From contig JAQXQU010000101.1 of the NCBI GenBank assembly GCA_029101345.1, forward strand, positions 1 through 64,000: a stretch of DNA of 64,000 nt, read 5' to 3'. Shown here one piece after another: positions 61,309 through 64,000 of the stretch. The DNA comes from Erysipelotrichaceae bacterium (GTDB taxonomy: Bacteria > Bacillota_I > Bacilli_A > Erysipelotrichales > Erysipelotrichaceae). The notes below the pieces were generated by a model that did not search any database, was not told the origin of the DNA, and was given only the letters and a program-made list of their open reading frames with translations. The position numbers and the translations under genes were made by a program. Each line of letters begins with the position of its first letter. Position 1 is the stretch's first letter.

Positions 61309-62117
61309 TGAAAGTCTATGATATTCATAAATACGACTGTCCGGATGTACCAAAAAATGTCTCATGCATTGGCTTCTTTGATGGTGTTCATAAAGGACAT
61401 AAGGCATTAATTGAGCTAACAGTCAAAAAGGCAAAAGAGGCAGATGCCAAACCATTTGTCATCACATTTTATCCTGATCCCAGTGATGTCATTGACATCA
61501 AGCATTCAGGCAGGGTAGAAAACAAGAAACACGCTTTAAGATCAAAACACATCATGTCACTGAAAGAAAGGCTTGATGCTTTTGAAAAGCTGGGAATTGA
61601 GGGAGTCATGGTCATCAGGTTCAATAAGGAGATCATGGTAACAGAACCCAAGGACTTTGTGGACTCTTATCTTTGCAATCTCAACCTTGCAGGTCTTGTC
61701 TGTGGTTATGACTTTACTTTTGGCATCTATGGTTCTGGCAACTGCCAGACATTATTAAGGGATGCGGAAGGAAAGTTTGCTGTTTATCTTGTTCCCCAGG
61801 TTTCCTATTACCATAAGAAAATTTCATCTTCCACCATCAAGATCGATATCAATGAAGGCAATATCAAAAAAGTCAATCGCCTCTTATCATTTGATTACAG
61901 CATTCTGCTCGATGTCCTGTCAGCAGATGAAAACAGGATTGTCGCTATTAATCGCAAACCAAAGACCATTTGTCCTAAGAAAGGACATTATCAGGGCTAC
62001 CTTCTGCATAAAGGCAAAAGATATGATGTAGATATCAATATTGATGAAGCAATTGAAATCGTGGGATATTCCAATTCCTATAAGCAAAAGAGCATACGCC
62101 TGTTTTTTACTAAATGA
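61308..62117 (+). CDS. RibF-like FAD synthetase domain protein with degenerate C-terminal (flavokinase) region
   Basis: CIGFFDGVHKGHKALIE, FVITFYPDP, VCGYDFTFGIYGSGN, KKISSSTIKIDINEGNIKKVNRLL; no recognisable GRKLGFPTANL-type kinase motif; ATG overlaps truB stop. Confidence 0.85.
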   Translation: MKVYDIHKYDCPDVPKNVSCIGFFDGVHKGHKALIELTVKKAKEADAKPFVITFYPDPSDVIDIKHSGRVENKKHALRSKHIMSLKERLDAFEKLGIEGVMVIRFNKEIMVTEPKDFVDSYLCNLNLAGLVCGYDFTFGIYGSGNCQTLLRDAEGKFAVYLVPQVSYYHKKISSSTIKIDINEGNIKKVNRLLSFDYSILLDVLSADENRIVAINRKPKTICPKKGHYQGYLLHKGKRYDVDINIDEAIEIVGYSNSYKQKSIRLFFTK

Positions 62118-63439
62118 TGAATGAACTGTTTGTAAAAAGATTCAAGGAGTACTTTGGTGACTACTATGATGATTTCATCAAGGTCATAAACGAGCCTTCC
62201 AGCAAGGCTCTTTATCTAAATGCGGAAAAGGCTGATCCTGAGCTGATCATAAAGGAAATTGATTTTCCATTAGTTCAGACTGGCTTCAATGATTTATCCC
62301 GTTGCTATGAATATGATGGTATCGGGCATCATCCGTCTTATGAATTGGGACTGGTCTATCCTCAAGAGCCATCAGCGGCCTTTACTGCTTCTTTTGCCAA
62401 TACAGATAATATCAGGCTTTGCGTAGACATGTGCGCTGCGCCCGGTGGCAAATCAATCAATATCAAGCATCGTTTGCCTGGTGATTGCCTCCTTGTATCC
62501 AATGAGATCAATTACAAAAGAGCTACCATTCTCTCGCAGAATCTTGAAAGATGTGGAATCAATGACAATGTCATTATTACCAATAAGGATGGCAAAGGAC
62601 TAGCCAAACAGTTTAAAAACCTTGCTGACCTTGTCATTCTTGATGCGCCTTGTTCTGGTGAAGGAATGATCAGAAAGTATCAGGAAATCATTGATGACTA
62701 CAGTCTTGAAAAGATCAATGAGTGTGCAAAGATCCAGAAAGAGCTTTTGGAAAATGCCTATGAAATGCTAAAGAAGGGCGGAGAACTGCTTTATTCAACC
62801 TGCACCTATGCCTTTGAGGAAGATGAAGAGCAGATTCTTTCCTTCCTTATGACTCATCAGGATATGAAACTTGTTGAACTTCCTTTTTCAGGCATCAACC
62901 CATCTAGGCTTCAAGGAACAATCAAGCTTAGTCCTTTGAATAAGACAGAAGGACAGTTCATCGCTCTTTTGAAGAAGGATGGCGAATTGGCTGCTTCTTC
63001 CTATAAATATGAAAAAAGCATTGCCAATAAGCTGGCAGATGACTTCATCAAGGAGAATCTAGCCATTGATGACTATTATTTATATCTTCTTGATGATACC
63101 TATTATCTATCGCTTATGCCACTATTGAAGATCGATCGCAATGTCCTGAAATATGGCATTGAAGTCGGCAAGATCACTAAAGGACGCTTTGAACCATCAC
63201 ATGGCTTTTATCGGAGCAATATCCTTGCAAAGCTTTTTAAAAGATGCATTGAATTAAATGCAAAGGATTATCATGATTATGTTGCTGGACTGGAACTTCC
63301 ATTTGATGTTGAAAATGGCTACTATCTTGTCAAATATCATGGTTATTCCGTTGGCTTTGGCAAGTGCACTGGGGGTCGCCTTAAAAACAAGTATCCAAAG
63401 GGATTAAGACAGGTTTATAATAGCAATAAGGGAGAATAG
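62114..63439 (+). CDS. rRNA m5C methyltransferase of the NOL1/NOP2/Sun (RsmF/YebU-like) family
   Basis: VDMCAAPGGKSINIKHRL, VILDAPCSGEGMIRK, LLYSTCTYAFEEDEEQI. Confidence 0.9.
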   Translation: MMNELFVKRFKEYFGDYYDDFIKVINEPSSKALYLNAEKADPELIIKEIDFPLVQTGFNDLSRCYEYDGIGHHPSYELGLVYPQEPSAAFTASFANTDNIRLCVDMCAAPGGKSINIKHRLPGDCLLVSNEINYKRATILSQNLERCGINDNVIITNKDGKGLAKQFKNLADLVILDAPCSGEGMIRKYQEIIDDYSLEKINECAKIQKELLENAYEMLKKGGELLYSTCTYAFEEDEEQILSFLMTHQDMKLVELPFSGINPSRLQGTIKLSPLNKTEGQFIALLKKDGELAASSYKYEKSIANKLADDFIKENLAIDDYYLYLLDDTYYLSLMPLLKIDRNVLKYGIEVGKITKGRFEPSHGFYRSNILAKLFKRCIELNAKDYHDYVAGLELPFDVENGYYLVKYHGYSVGFGKCTGGRLKNKYPKGLRQVYNSNKGE

Positions 63440-63441
63440 AA

Positions 63442-63753
63442 ATGAGTATTATTACATTAAATGAAAATGGTCAGCAGGTCATTGCTGATCGTGTATTTGA
63501 AAATATTGCAAGAATAGCTGTTTCAAAGATCAAAGGAGTCTTTCCACCTAAGAAGGATAATGATTTCATCAGTCTGACTATCAAGGATGATGAAATCAGC
63601 ATTCTGGTAACTGCCAGGCTACTAGCTGGTGTTGATGTAGTCAAGACCTGTACAAAAATTCAGAATGCCATCAAAGAAGCAATTGCAGAACAAACCAATA
63701 TTGAATGCAAGATAATCAATATTGAAGTCCAGGGCTTCATGATCAATGAATAG
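63442..63753 (+). CDS. Asp23/Gls24 family protein
   Basis: VIADRVFENIARIAVSKIKGVFPP...DEISILVTARLLAGVDVVKTCTKIQNAIKEAIAEQTNIECKIINIEVQGF. Confidence 0.82.
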   Translation: MSIITLNENGQQVIADRVFENIARIAVSKIKGVFPPKKDNDFISLTIKDDEISILVTARLLAGVDVVKTCTKIQNAIKEAIAEQTNIECKIINIEVQGFMINE

Positions 63754-63754
63754 C

Positions 63755-63776
63755 AAGGCCAACAATGGCCTTTTTA
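63755..63776 (+). terminator. Rho-independent terminator after asp23-family gene
   Basis: AAGGCCA-ACAA-TGGCCTTTTTATTT. Confidence 0.8.
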
Positions 63777-63790
63777 TTTGGAGATAAATT

Positions 63791-64000
63791 ATCATTTTAA
63801 GTGCAACACTAATCAAAAATAAAAGCTCATGGGCTCTTTGATAAAATGTGAGTGACCAAACAAACATCTTATAAGGAGAGCACATGAACTATACTCATCT
63901 TAACATGGAAGAGCGCACCGTTATATCCCAGATGCATGTTTCCGGATTTTCCATCAGGGAAATTGCAAGACAGATTGACAGGAATCCAAGCACCATTTCA
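63791..64000 (+). mobile_element. IS30-family insertion sequence, truncated by the window edge (left end approximate)
   Basis: IR-like ATTTTAAGTGCAACACTAATC near 63791 (boundary not certain) followed by the transposase N-terminus. Confidence 0.65.
63884..64000 (+). CDS. IS30-family transposase, N-terminal part only
   Basis: MNYTHLNMEERTVISQMHVSGFSIREIARQIDRNPSTIS, typical IS30 HTH; ORF runs off the window. Confidence 0.85.
   Translation, partial: MNYTHLNMEERTVISQMHVSGFSIREIARQIDRNPSTIS

Overview
AT-rich Firmicutes-type chromosomal window, possibly Erysipelotrichia-like (inferred from gene content and order only). It is almost entirely housekeeping: plsY, parE/parC, yqeH-yhbY-yqeK-rsfS, nth, tig-lon-engB, valS and thrS (each behind a T-box), mgtE, proS, guaB, rpsT, fmt-lepA-hemW, rpsO-pnp, polA-mutM/coaE-dnaB-dnaI-pfkA, def-rnjA, hrcA-grpE-dnaK-dnaJ-clpB with CIRCE elements, and truB-ribF-like-rsmF-like-asp23. 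A complete IS3-family element lies at the left edge and a truncated IS30-family element at the right edge. I saw no CRISPR array, prophage, defence island, rRNA or tRNA. The strongest non-routine observations are: (1) an unannotated acidic/proline-containing 27-aa leader ORF with a strong Shine-Dalgarno (SD) sequence upstream of mgtE, followed by mutually exclusive hairpins and a helix that can sequester the mgtE SD; (2) a recurrent -10 box / 6 nt / ATG layout without an SD at several genes, suggesting leaderless transcripts; (3) an in-frame mutM-coaE fusion; (4) several degenerate enzymes: a NadD remnant fused to YqeK, a RibF without a recognisable flavokinase domain, a ZnuA-like lipoprotein lacking His ligands, and a SpoU methyltransferase with eroded C-terminal motifs; (5) a second CIRCE-like repeat over the hrcA promoter. 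All calls come from reading the sequence and ORF track; no searches were run.
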